Shown here piece by piece: positions 50,797 to 60,782 of a DNA stretch of 64,000 bases (position 1 is its first letter; the number at the start of each line of letters is the position of its first letter). A program made the translations under genes and the position numbers. The stretch covers positions 62,001 through 126,000 of the forward strand of contig NZ_LATM01000002.1 of assembly GCF_000972495.1 (NCBI RefSeq). Direction: 5' to 3'. This DNA is from Hymenobacter terrenus (GTDB taxonomy: Bacteria > Bacteroidota > Bacteroidia > Cytophagales > Hymenobacteraceae). Under the pieces are notes generated by a model, which saw only the letters and a list, made by a program, of their open reading frames with translations, had not been told where the DNA came from and did no database searches.

Positions 50797-51207
50797 CTAT
50801 GGTAGCCGCTGATAAGTAGTGCGCGGAGCATCGCAGGGAATGCCCTGATCTAGGACTAACTCATCTTCTGTGAGCGTATAGGCAACATTGAGCGGCTCTA
50901 TGCTGCCACTGGTATACACAAACCGTAAGCCCGGAACTGGAGTGGACTGGCATGGCGTAGCCGTACCAAAAGTGTACGTACCACTGGATTTTAGCTGGCC
51001 ATTTTCGTAAAAACTAAAGCCCGTGGCGGTAAATACGGCTGTTTCGTTGGGTGTAGGCCCAGGGAGACAGGAGTACTGACGGTCCACAAGTTCCCAGGTG
51101 CCGATTAGGCCGTCAGTCTGGGCGGTCGGTTCCGCGTCTTTTTTGCAGTTAGTCAGGCTAAGGGCAGCTACAAACAGTAAGAATAGGGTGGGGCGAAGAT
51201 GTTTCAT
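50797..51207 (-). CDS. Lipocalin-like lipoprotein
   Basis: The protein has 136 residues from MKHLRPTLF. Lipoprotein signal VAALSLTNC (lipobox Cys near 22), then a lipocalin-like beta barrel (LIGTWELVDRQYSC, FYENGQLKSSGTYTF, LRFVYTSGSIEPLNVAYTL). Related small lipoproteins of this kind are frequent in Bacteroidota; function unknown. It is adjacent to a second similar gene, 62 nt away. Confidence 0.75.
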   Translation of the reverse strand: MKHLRPTLFLLFVAALSLTNCKKDAEPTAQTDGLIGTWELVDRQYSCLPGPTPNETAVFTATGFSFYENGQLKSSGTYTFGTATPCQSTPVPGLRFVYTSGSIEPLNVAYTLTEDELVLDQGIPCDAPRTTYQRLP

Positions 51208-51269
51208 TGGAAAAGAAGTACTCAAGCTGATAGTTAAGAAATCATTAGACGAACTGGGGGACTGGTTAA

Positions 51270-51710
51270 CTAACGTTTGGTGTAGTGTCGGGCCATTCCA
51301 TCAGCATAGTCATCAGCGAGTACGAGGTCTGTGGCGGAAACCTGCTCAATAAGCTGGCTTGAAATGTTATTAGAACCCTGGTTTACAAATAAAAATCTTT
51401 CCGTCTTACCCGTAGCATAGGAAGGAGCCTTGATTAAGGAATAGGAAGCCGTATTGGTGACGACGCCATTCAGCAGAGACTGGGTTTGTCCATTAGTGGT
51501 GAAAATGATTTCCTGTTTGCGGGCCGAGTCGGCCGGATACGTGCCGCCAGCAATTCCACCCGACGACTTCGTGAGTTCCCAGCGGCCGAGCAGAAGTGTT
51601 GTGGTAGTGGCGGCAGCTTCCGGGGAAACAGATTCTTTCTTGCAGCCCGTCACGCTTACGAGGGTGATGAGAGAGCAGCCAGTTAGGAATGAGCGAGTTA
51701 TTTGGAGCAT
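51270..51710 (-). CDS. Lipocalin-like lipoprotein (second copy)
   Basis: The protein has 146 residues. Signal TLVSVTGC with lipobox Cys near 23, then LLGRWELTKSSGGIAGGTYP and EIIFTTNGQTQSLLNG, the same barrel pattern as the neighbouring lipoprotein. The similarity is limited to layout, not to sequence in detail. Function unknown. Confidence 0.72.
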   Translation of the reverse strand: MLQITRSFLTGCSLITLVSVTGCKKESVSPEAAATTTTLLLGRWELTKSSGGIAGGTYPADSARKQEIIFTTNGQTQSLLNGVVTNTASYSLIKAPSYATGKTERFLFVNQGSNNISSQLIEQVSATDLVLADDYADGMARHYTKR

Positions 51711-51826
51711 GAGTTATGGGAGTGAGATAATGAAAGTATGATTCATACTTGCCTGACCAGTGCCCTCGCCCAAGGGTTGCGTGGTGCGATAGCCGGCCAG
51801 CCATTTTTTGTGCTGACTTTTGCGCC

Positions 51827-52867
51827 ATGGATAGTTCCGTTTTCATTGGGCCCGAGGCCCTACCGGCTCTGGCCGAATTGCTGCACCGGCCCGCCGTGAG
51901 CCGGGTGTTTGTGCTGACCGATAGCAACACGGCCCGTCTGTGCCTGCCGCTGCTGGAAAAGCACCTTCCCACCAATTATCAATTGATTGAAATTCCTGCG
52001 GGTGAGGAATACAAAACCCTGGCCAGTTGCGAAGCGGTGTGGAGCCAGCTCACCGAGCAGCGCGCCGACCGGTTTGCGGTACTCGTGAATCTGGGCGGGG
52101 GCGTCGTTACGGATTTGGGTGGCTTCGTGGCGGCACTATACAAGCGGGGCATTCGATTTGCGCAAGTGCCCACCACGCTGCTGGCGCAGGTCGATGCCAG
52201 CGTGGGCGGCAAGACCGGGGTCGATTTTCAGGGCTTTAAAAATCATTTGGGGGTATTCCAGGCTCCGGCAGCGGTGTTTGTCGACCCACAGTTTTTACAG
52301 ACGCTCGACGTCCGCCAGCTAAAGTCCGGCTACGCCGAAGTGCTGAAGCACTGGCTCATTGCCGATGGGGCCGCCTTCAACCAACACCGCCGCCTGGGTT
52401 GGCTCACCGACGATTGGACGCCCATCATTCGGGAATCAGTTGCGCTGAAGCAACGCATCGTAGTTCAGGACCCGCTGGAAAGCGGTCTGCGCAAGCTGCT
52501 TAATTTTGGCCATACCGTGGGTCACGCCATCGAAAGCTACCTGCTCACGCAGCCCGGTCGCGAGGCGCTGCACGGCGAGGCCGTCGCCGCTGGGTTGGTG
52601 TGCGAAAGTTGGCTTTCGGTGCAGCGCGGCCTTCTGAGCCCCGAAGAATTAGATAAAATAGAAACCTTCGTGTTTTCGGTGTTCGATAAATTGTCTTTCG
52701 TGCTGCTGGAAACAGCGGCCATTGCCGACTTCGCGCTGCAAGACAAGAAAAATGTGGGCGCCACCATCAACTGCACTTTACTTCAGGGTATTGGTAATGG
52801 CGTATTCGACCAAGCTGTGACCTTAACCGAAATCGCCGAATCGTTGCGTTATTACCACCGGCTCTAG
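51827..52867 (+). CDS. aroB: 3-dehydroquinate synthase
   Basis: The protein has 346 residues from MDSSVFIG, the family size. NAD-binding VNLGGGVVTDLGGF, AQVDASVGGKTGVDF, PQFLQTLDVRQLKSGYAEVLK and NFGHTVGHAIESY are all present, with metal-binding His in GHTVGHA and LHGEAVAAG. It turns DAHP into dehydroquinate in the shikimate pathway. The frame extends 26 codons upstream, without support. The next gene is aroA, 75 nt away. Confidence 0.96.
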   Translation: MDSSVFIGPEALPALAELLHRPAVSRVFVLTDSNTARLCLPLLEKHLPTNYQLIEIPAGEEYKTLASCEAVWSQLTEQRADRFAVLVNLGGGVVTDLGGFVAALYKRGIRFAQVPTTLLAQVDASVGGKTGVDFQGFKNHLGVFQAPAAVFVDPQFLQTLDVRQLKSGYAEVLKHWLIADGAAFNQHRRLGWLTDDWTPIIRESVALKQRIVVQDPLESGLRKLLNFGHTVGHAIESYLLTQPGREALHGEAVAAGLVCESWLSVQRGLLSPEELDKIETFVFSVFDKLSFVLLETAAIADFALQDKKNVGATINCTLLQGIGNGVFDQAVTLTEIAESLRYYHRL

Positions 52868-52942
52868 CGTGCGCTGTAGCCTTGCGACTTTCCTAAACGC
52901 CAAATAATTCAGGCGCGCGCTGAAGCGGGCGTCGTAATAACC

Positions 52943-54184
52943 ATGCATTTATCCTGGCCTGGTGGCCCGCTCCGCGGCACTGCCCAACTTCCAGCTTCCA
53001 AAAGCGAAGCCAACCGCACGCTCATCCTGCAAGCCCTAGCTGGCGGCGGCACGATAGGTAACCTGTCAGATGCCCACGATACGCAGCTCATGCGCCGCCT
53101 GCTGACTACCGCGTCGAGCACCGATGTACTCGATGCGGAAGACGCCGGCACCGTCATGCGCTTCCTCACTGCCTATCTGGCCGTGACGGGCTGGCGTGGC
53201 CGCCTGACCGGCACCGCCCGGATGCAGGAGCGGCCCATTGCCGTGCTTGTTGATGCCCTCCGGCAAGCTGGGGCCAACATTACTTACCTGAGTAACGAAG
53301 GGTTTCCGCCCCTGGAACTGGCCGGTTTTGCAGCTGGTGCTGCCACAGAGCCCACTACCCTGACGGTGCGTGGCGACATCAGCAGTCAGTACATTTCGGC
53401 ACTGCTGATGGTAGGCCCGCATCTGCCCGGTGGCTTGCGGCTGCAACTCACCGGCCACATCGGCTCGCGCCCCTACATCAACATGACGGTCGCGCTCATG
53501 CAGCTATTCGGGGCCGAGTACTCCGCCCAAGATGACACGCTGCTGGTGCGCCCCGGCCAATACCAACCCACCGATTACACCGTGGAAGCCGACTGGTCGG
53601 CCGCCAGCTACTGGTATTCGCTGGTGGCATTAGGGCCAGTGGGTTCGGAAATTACATTGACCGGACTGTGGCAGGAGTCATTGCAAGGTGACCAAGCCAT
53701 TGCGGGCATGATGACGCGTTTTGGAGTAGAAACCACTTTTTTGCCCCACGGTATTCACCTTCGGCAACAGCCTGTCGCTGCATCGGCGGAGCCCTTGTGG
53801 TTGGATTTTACAGATTGCCCAGACTTGGCGCAAACGGTGGCCGTAGTGGCGGCCGCGCTAAACATTCCGGTTGAAATGACGGGGCTGGAAAGCCTGCGCA
53901 TTAAAGAAACCGACCGGATTGCGGCTCTGCAAACCGAACTCGCGAAATGCGGCGGCAACCTGCGGGAAGTGGCCGACGGCCGCTTTCGGGCCGAGTCAAC
54001 CGGATTTGCTGTGGCTAATCAGTCGGTGGCTACTTACCACGACCACCGCATGGCCATGGCTTTTGCGCCACTCGCCCTGCGCGGCCCCTTGGTTATTGAA
54101 GGCCCAACAGTGGTGAAGAAATCCTACCCGCAATTCTGGAAAGAATTAGCCCAAAGTGGTTTCATCATTAGCGAAGCTGAGTGA
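52943..54184 (+). CDS. aroA: 3-phosphoshikimate 1-carboxyvinyltransferase (EPSP synthase)
   Basis: The protein has 413 residues. LPASKSEANRTLILQALA (phosphoshikimate site), DAEDAGTVMRFLTAYLA, ADWSAASYWYSLVALG, LRIKETDRIAALQTELAKCGG and TYHDHRMAMAFAPLAL are visible. It joins PEP to shikimate 3-phosphate. The last 17 nt overlap the end of the convergent metal-receptor gene. The KSEANRT and ETDRI motifs are intact. Confidence 0.96.
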   Translation: MHLSWPGGPLRGTAQLPASKSEANRTLILQALAGGGTIGNLSDAHDTQLMRRLLTTASSTDVLDAEDAGTVMRFLTAYLAVTGWRGRLTGTARMQERPIAVLVDALRQAGANITYLSNEGFPPLELAGFAAGAATEPTTLTVRGDISSQYISALLMVGPHLPGGLRLQLTGHIGSRPYINMTVALMQLFGAEYSAQDDTLLVRPGQYQPTDYTVEADWSAASYWYSLVALGPVGSEITLTGLWQESLQGDQAIAGMMTRFGVETTFLPHGIHLRQQPVAASAEPLWLDFTDCPDLAQTVAVVAAALNIPVEMTGLESLRIKETDRIAALQTELAKCGGNLREVADGRFRAESTGFAVANQSVATYHDHRMAMAFAPLALRGPLVIEGPTVVKKSYPQFWKELAQSGFIISEAE

Positions 54185-54998
54185 AATACGCCGCCGACTT
54201 CTGCAACCGGCTGCCGTACCAGCTGAACAACTCACCATCGACGATGTCGATGGTTGCCGCGGGGCATATTGCTTGAAATTCACCTACGTGCTTTGCGCCG
54301 AAGGGGTAAGGCTCGGAGGATAATAAAATGCGTTGAGGTACGGCAGCCGCCAATTGCTCAGCACTTATTTCCGGATAGCGGTTTCGGTCGGCAAAGACGT
54401 TGGTGAAGCCGGCCCGGTGCATCATGTCATTGATAAAAGTGCCGCTGGCGGCTACCATGTAAGGCTTTCGCCAGATGAGGTAAGCGGCTGGTATTAGTGG
54501 CTGAGTGCCGGGCAGTGTTGCGAATGAGGCAGCAATTTCATCGGCCAGTACCTGGGCTGGGTCTTTGGCCCCGGCAATAAAGCCTATGCGCCGAATCATG
54601 TCCAGTGCTTCCGGCAAGGTGCTAATGTCGCTCAGCCACACGGGGTATTTAGCAGCCAATTGGTCGATGCACGACTGGTAGTTTTCCTCCTTATTGCCAA
54701 TTATTAAATCGGGTTTCAACCTCTCAATTTTTTCAAAATCGAACTTCTTGGTGCCGCCAATCACGGCGGCGTTCGTGCGGGCCGTGGCCGGGTGAATGCA
54801 AAATTTCGTAACGCCGACGACCTTGTCCGCAAGTCCCAAATCAAACAGCAACTCAGTTTGGGACGGAACCAGGGAAATAATGCGCCGGGGCGGAAACGGC
54901 ACCGCCACCCGCCGGCCCATCTGGTCGGTGAAGTTTAGTGGGACGGTGGATTCGAGCGGACTTGACGAATGTCGCGGATTTTGCGGAAAGATTTCCAT
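54168..54998 (-). CDS. Helical-backbone metal receptor (BtuF/FecB-like), apparently cytoplasmic
   Basis: The protein has 276 residues from MEIFPQN. TroA-like substrate-binding fold: RIISLVPSQTELLFDLGL, VGVTKFCIHPA, LKPDLIIGNKEEN and WRKPYMVAASGTFINDMMHRAG. No signal peptide or lipobox is seen, so it may be a soluble, cytoplasmic relative of ABC binding proteins, as found in some Bacteroidota. Its end overlaps aroA by 17 nt in convergent orientation. No ABC transporter genes are adjacent. Confidence 0.83.
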   Translation of the reverse strand: MEIFPQNPRHSSSPLESTVPLNFTDQMGRRVAVPFPPRRIISLVPSQTELLFDLGLADKVVGVTKFCIHPATARTNAAVIGGTKKFDFEKIERLKPDLIIGNKEENYQSCIDQLAAKYPVWLSDISTLPEALDMIRRIGFIAGAKDPAQVLADEIAASFATLPGTQPLIPAAYLIWRKPYMVAASGTFINDMMHRAGFTNVFADRNRYPEISAEQLAAAVPQRILLSSEPYPFGAKHVGEFQAICPAATIDIVDGELFSWYGSRLQKSAAYFTQLR

Positions 54999-55034
54999 TG
55001 GCCAACAAGTGTATGTTGTAATCAAAAAACAACT

Positions 55035-55067
55035 AAAATGGCCGCTCTGTCTGAGCGGCCATTTTTA
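55035..55067. terminator. Terminator between the metal-receptor and M42 genes
   Basis: AAAATGGCCGCTC TGTCT GAGCGGCCATTTTT: perfect 9-bp stem with A- and T-tracts. Orientation fits the M42 peptidase gene (minus strand). Confidence 0.8.
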
Positions 55068-55096
55068 AGCAAGCCAATCAATTACAAATCCGTGAT

Positions 55097-56167
55097 TTAG
55101 GTGAAATATCGGAAATCGTGGCCGTCTTCGATGCGGAGCAGCGTTTCGTAAATCAGGCGGGTCACGCTGTCCACGTCGTCCTTATGTACAGTTTCCACGG
55201 TGGTGTGCATGTACTTTAACGGTAAGGAAATCAGGGCCGAGGCCACACCTGAGCCCGAGTAAGCGAAGGCATCGGTATCGGTGCCGGTAGCGCGGGTGGC
55301 AGCCGCGCGCTGGAAGGCAATATTGTGCTGCTTGGCCGTATCAATAATCAAGTCGCGCAGGTTGTTTTGCACGGCGGGGCCGTAGGTAATGACCGGGCCT
55401 TTGCCGCAGGAAATGTCGCCCGAGGTCTTTTTTTCATACATCGGTGACTGACTGTCGTGCGTCACGTCGGTGATGATGGCCACATCGGGATTGATGCGGT
55501 GGGCCACCATTTCGGCGCCGCGCAGGCCGATTTCCTCCTGTACCGCATTTACGATGTAGAGGCCAAAGGGCAGCTTTTTGTCGTTCTCCTTCAGCAGGCG
55601 GGCCACCTCGGCAATCATGAAGCCGCCCACACGGTTGTCGAGGGCGCGGCCCACGTAGAACTTGTCGTTCAGCACCGTAAACTCGTCCTCGAACGTGACA
55701 ACGGAGCCCACGTGCACGCCCATTTCCTCCACTTCTTCGGCGCTGCTCGCGCCGCAGTCCAGAAACACGGTTTCGATGGTGGGAGCCTTATCCTGCTCCG
55801 TCTTGCGCACGTGGATGGCAGGCCAGCCAAACACGGCTTTCACAATGCCTTTTTCGCCGAAGATGTTCACACGTTTGCTAGGTGCCACTAAAGGGTCGGA
55901 ACCACCATTGCGGCGCAGGTAGATGTAGCCCTCTTTGGTGATGTAGTTCACGAAGTAGGAAATCTCATCGGCATGGGCTTCGATGACGACTTTGTATTTC
56001 GCCTCGGGGTTGATTACGCCTACCACCGTGCCGTACGTATCCACGAAATACTCGTCGATATACGGCTTGATGTACTCCAGCCACAACTTTTGGCCTTCTT
56101 TCTCGAATCCCGTAGGAGACGGATTATTGAGGTAGGTTTGGAGGAATTTGAATGATTCGGGACGCAT
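55097..56167 (-). CDS. M42 family metallopeptidase
   Basis: The protein has 356 residues. Metal ligands are visible: His in IEAHADE, Asp in RALDNRVGG, Glu pair in VQEEIGLRGA, Asp in ITDVTHD and His in YMHTTVETV. The fold is the dinuclear aminopeptidase type (glutamyl aminopeptidase or cellulase M-like). It hydrolyses peptides in the cytoplasm. Single gene, with terminator. Confidence 0.93.
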   Translation of the reverse strand: MRPESFKFLQTYLNNPSPTGFEKEGQKLWLEYIKPYIDEYFVDTYGTVVGVINPEAKYKVVIEAHADEISYFVNYITKEGYIYLRRNGGSDPLVAPSKRVNIFGEKGIVKAVFGWPAIHVRKTEQDKAPTIETVFLDCGASSAEEVEEMGVHVGSVVTFEDEFTVLNDKFYVGRALDNRVGGFMIAEVARLLKENDKKLPFGLYIVNAVQEEIGLRGAEMVAHRINPDVAIITDVTHDSQSPMYEKKTSGDISCGKGPVITYGPAVQNNLRDLIIDTAKQHNIAFQRAAATRATGTDTDAFAYSGSGVASALISLPLKYMHTTVETVHKDDVDSVTRLIYETLLRIEDGHDFRYFT

Positions 56168-56233
56168 TGGAACAGCTAGTGCAAGAAAGAAAATGTAATT
56201 GATAAGCTACGATGTTTGAACCATTTCCGTTGG

Positions 56234-56748
56234 CTACGGCACGTGCCAAGCCATCGGAATATCGGCCTCGAAACCGTGCTCACTCGCCACCCGGCCTTCG
56301 AACCGACCCTCCGGTCGAAACCCCAACTTCTCGTATAAGATAATGGCGCGGGCGTTGCTCTCGCGTACCAACAGTTCCACCCGGCGCACTTGCGGAAACC
56401 GCGCCCGCACCTCCGTTAGCAGCGCCTCAAATAGCCGTCGCCCCAGGCCCAGGCCCTGTACGGAGGCATCAACGACCACCGTGAGGTCGCCGAGGACATG
56501 AGCGAAAATTCGTAAGCCCGCAGCATAGGCATGTATTTCGGCTACTATCTGCTCGTCCTGCTCCGCAACCAATCCTACTCCCTGCGTGTGGCTTCGGCTC
56601 AGAAAGTGCCGCACATACTCTTCGCTTACTTCATCGGCTTGTCGAGCCAGGCCGCCGCTTTCGGCTGCCACCCGCTGATAAAGGGCGCGCACCGCTAAGG
56701 CATCTTGTGGCGAGGATGGCCGGATGTTGATAAACGAAGCAGCCGACA

Positions 56749-56749
<1 letters not shown>
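56234..56749 (-). CDS. GNAT family N-acetyltransferase
   Basis: The protein has 171 residues. GNAT motif A is visible in LTVVVDASVQGLGLGRRLFEALL, with RARFPQVRRVELLVRESNARAI and the C-terminal YEKLGFRPEGRF. The acceptor cannot be predicted. It starts on the overlap TAATG with the acyl-CoA carboxylase stop, which suggests translational coupling. Confidence 0.86.
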
Positions 56750-58323
<1,574 letters not shown>

Positions 58324-58364
58324 TGGTGAGGCGCCGCCAGAAACGGGGCGCGCGAGTGGGATGC

Positions 58365-58372
58365 CAAAGGTA
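58365..58372 (-). promoter_or_regulatory. -7 promoter element of the acyl-CoA carboxylase gene
   Basis: Minus strand TACCTTTG, an exact TAnnTTTG match, 42 nt before the start. No clear -33. Confidence 0.55.
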
Positions 58373-58439
58373 GGTTACAGGCGAATTATGGCAGCGTTAC
58401 CAGTCTAAGAATTGATGAGAGAGAAGGCCGGAAAAAGCA

Positions 58440-58474
58440 AAATATCCTGCCACGCCACGCGCAGCAGGATATTT
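58440..58474 (-). terminator. Terminator downstream of the S9 peptidase gene
   Basis: AAATATCCTGC CACGCCACGC GCAGCAGGATATTT: 11-bp stem. It lies past the S9 peptidase stop on the minus strand. Confidence 0.65.
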
Positions 58475-58502
58475 ATAGCTGTTTGGGAACGGGTGCTGAA
58501 CC

Positions 58503-60644
58503 CTACAAATTCTTGCCAAGCAACTGCATCATAAAAGCATATTGCCGCGCAGTATCCTCAATAGACTTAAAACGGCCGGAAGCCCCACCGTGCCCCGCGC
58601 TCATATCGGTGTGCAGCAGGAGTAGGTTTTTGTCGGTTTTCAAAGCGCGCAGCTTGGCTACCCATTTGGCAGGTTCGTAATACTGCACCTGCGAATCGTG
58701 TAGGCCGGTGGTGACGAGAATATTGGGGTAGGCCTGGCGCTTCACGTTGTCGTAGGGCGAGTAAGACAGCATGTATTTAAAAGACTCCTCATCAGCGGGA
58801 TTGCCCCATTGGTCGTACTCGCTGGTGGTAAGCGGAATGCTGGGGTCCGACATCGTAGTAACAACGTCGACAAAGGGCACGGCAGCAATTACTCCTTTGT
58901 ATAGCTCGGGGCGCATGTTGAGCACGGCGCCCATGAGCAAGCCACCGGCGCTGCCACCCATCGCAAACAGCTTGTCGGGGGCCGTGTATTGCGGCTTGCT
59001 TTTATCGCCGGCCACCTGCGAATCGTGCGGTTTGGTGAGATATTCTGAACAGTCGATAAAATCATTAAAGCTATTGATTTTATGCATCATTCGGCCATCT
59101 TCAAACCATTGCCGCCCCATTTCCTGGCCGCCGCGAATGTTGCACAGCGCATAAATGAAGCCGCGGTTGAGCAAGCTCAACCGGGCCGCGCTAAAGGTAG
59201 GGTCCTGCGAAAAGCCGTAGGAGCCGTAGGCGTATTGCAGTAGTGGGGCGCTGCCGTCCAGCTTCGTGCCTTTTTTATACACGATGGACATGGGAATAAA
59301 TTTCTGGTCGCGCGACTTAACGAATATCCGCTCCGTCACATAGTCATGCTTGTTGAAGCCACCTTGCACCGGCTGCTCCTTCAACAACGTTTCGGTGCGC
59401 GTGCTCATGTCATATTCAAAGACCGAGGGCGGCGTGGCCAGTGAGGTGTAATTGTAGCGCAGCAAAGGCGTGTCCAAGTCCGCGTTGATGCCAATAGTGG
59501 CCGTATAAGCCGCTTCGTCGAACTTGAGGTAGTGTTCCTGCTTGTCTTTCACGCTCACCACGCGCAACTGACGGAGGCCGCCTTTGCGCTCATTCAGCAC
59601 GAAGTACTCGCGGAACAACTCAACCTTGTCGAGGAAAATCTCGGGGTGACGGGTTAGGGCGTCCTGCCAAGTAGCTTTGGCTGTATTGGTTGCGGGCGTC
59701 ACCATCAGGCGGTAGTTGGGCGCCTGCCAGTTGGTGCGGATGTAGAACTTATCGCCCAAGTGCTCTACTTCGTAGAGGTGGTCCTTCTCGCGGCGGGCAA
59801 ACAACTTAAATTGCCCTGTGGGCGTGCTTGCGTCGAGGTAGCGGTATTCTGATGAGAGGGAGCTTTCGAGCACAATACCAACAAACTTCTTCGACTTGGA
59901 GCGGTTCACTCCGACGTGAAAAGTATTGTCGCGCTCCTCATACACCAGCGCGTCGCCCTTGGGGTCGGTGCCCAGCGTGTGCCGGTACACTTGGTAGGGG
60001 AGAAGGGTTGTAACATCTTTCTTGGTGTAAAACACACTCTTATTGTCGGCGGCCCACACCACTTCACCACCGGTATTGGCAATGCGCTCCGGGTAGGGGG
60101 TGCCAGTGGCCAGGTTCACGAAACGCAACGTGTAGAGGCGCCGGCTTACGGTATCAGCAGAGTAGGCCAGCAACTGGTTGTTGTCGCTCACAGCCCAGTC
60201 GCCAATCTGAAAATAGGCTTGGCCAGCACCTAGCTGATTGGCATCAATCAGCACCTCCTCCGGCGAAATAGTGCTGCCCTTTTTGCGGCAATAAATTGGA
60301 TATTCACCTCCGACCTCGAAGCGGGAATAATAATAGTATCCGTTGTCGCGGTACGGTACTGAAGCATCGTCTTGCTTGATGCGGCTTTTAATTTCAGCCA
60401 CCAGCTTCTGCTGTGTGGCTTTCGCAGCGGTCATCTGCTTGTCATAGTAAGCATTTTCGGCGTTGAGGTAGCTAAGCACCTCTGGTTCGGTGGGCTGATT
60501 CAGCCAGTAGTAATTATCTGTACGAGTAATACCAAAATCGGTAAATACCTTGGGCTTGATGGGGGCCACTGGAGCTTGCGCCATGGCACTGCTGGCGATG
60601 GCCGCGCCAGCCCCCGCAAGGGCTGCTCTCTGCAGAAAATTCAT
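58503..60644 (-). CDS. Oligopeptidase B-like S9 family peptidase
   Basis: The protein has 713 residues. Signal peptide MNFLQRAALAGAGAAIASSA..AQA, an N-terminal propeller (for example TDNYYWLNQPTEPEVLSYL, AYYDKQMTAAKATQQKLV), and the C-terminal alpha/beta-hydrolase with Ser in GGSAGGLLMGAV and His in DMSAGHGGASG. It cleaves peptides, usually after basic residues or proline, and the signal peptide suggests a periplasmic or exported form. A terminator follows. Confidence 0.93.
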   Translation of the reverse strand: MNFLQRAALAGAGAAIASSAMAQAPVAPIKPKVFTDFGITRTDNYYWLNQPTEPEVLSYLNAENAYYDKQMTAAKATQQKLVAEIKSRIKQDDASVPYRDNGYYYYSRFEVGGEYPIYCRKKGSTISPEEVLIDANQLGAGQAYFQIGDWAVSDNNQLLAYSADTVSRRLYTLRFVNLATGTPYPERIANTGGEVVWAADNKSVFYTKKDVTTLLPYQVYRHTLGTDPKGDALVYEERDNTFHVGVNRSKSKKFVGIVLESSLSSEYRYLDASTPTGQFKLFARREKDHLYEVEHLGDKFYIRTNWQAPNYRLMVTPATNTAKATWQDALTRHPEIFLDKVELFREYFVLNERKGGLRQLRVVSVKDKQEHYLKFDEAAYTATIGINADLDTPLLRYNYTSLATPPSVFEYDMSTRTETLLKEQPVQGGFNKHDYVTERIFVKSRDQKFIPMSIVYKKGTKLDGSAPLLQYAYGSYGFSQDPTFSAARLSLLNRGFIYALCNIRGGQEMGRQWFEDGRMMHKINSFNDFIDCSEYLTKPHDSQVAGDKSKPQYTAPDKLFAMGGSAGGLLMGAVLNMRPELYKGVIAAVPFVDVVTTMSDPSIPLTTSEYDQWGNPADEESFKYMLSYSPYDNVKRQAYPNILVTTGLHDSQVQYYEPAKWVAKLRALKTDKNLLLLHTDMSAGHGGASGRFKSIEDTARQYAFMMQLLGKNL

Positions 60645-60717
60645 GGGAGAAGGTTACTATTATTTTAAATTCGGTAATGTTGGTCAAAATCAATCGACAA
60701 GGTAATAGGTAAGCAAC

Positions 60718-60751
60718 AAAAAAGCCGGCTCCATTGCTGAAGCCGACTTTC
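60718..60751 (-). terminator. Terminator of clpC
   Basis: Minus strand: AAAGTCGGCTTCA GCAA TGGAGCCGGCTTTTTTG, stem of about 11 bp with one mismatch. Confidence 0.75.
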
Positions 60752-60782
60752 TAATCATAGTTGCAGTGTTACCTGCTGCTTA

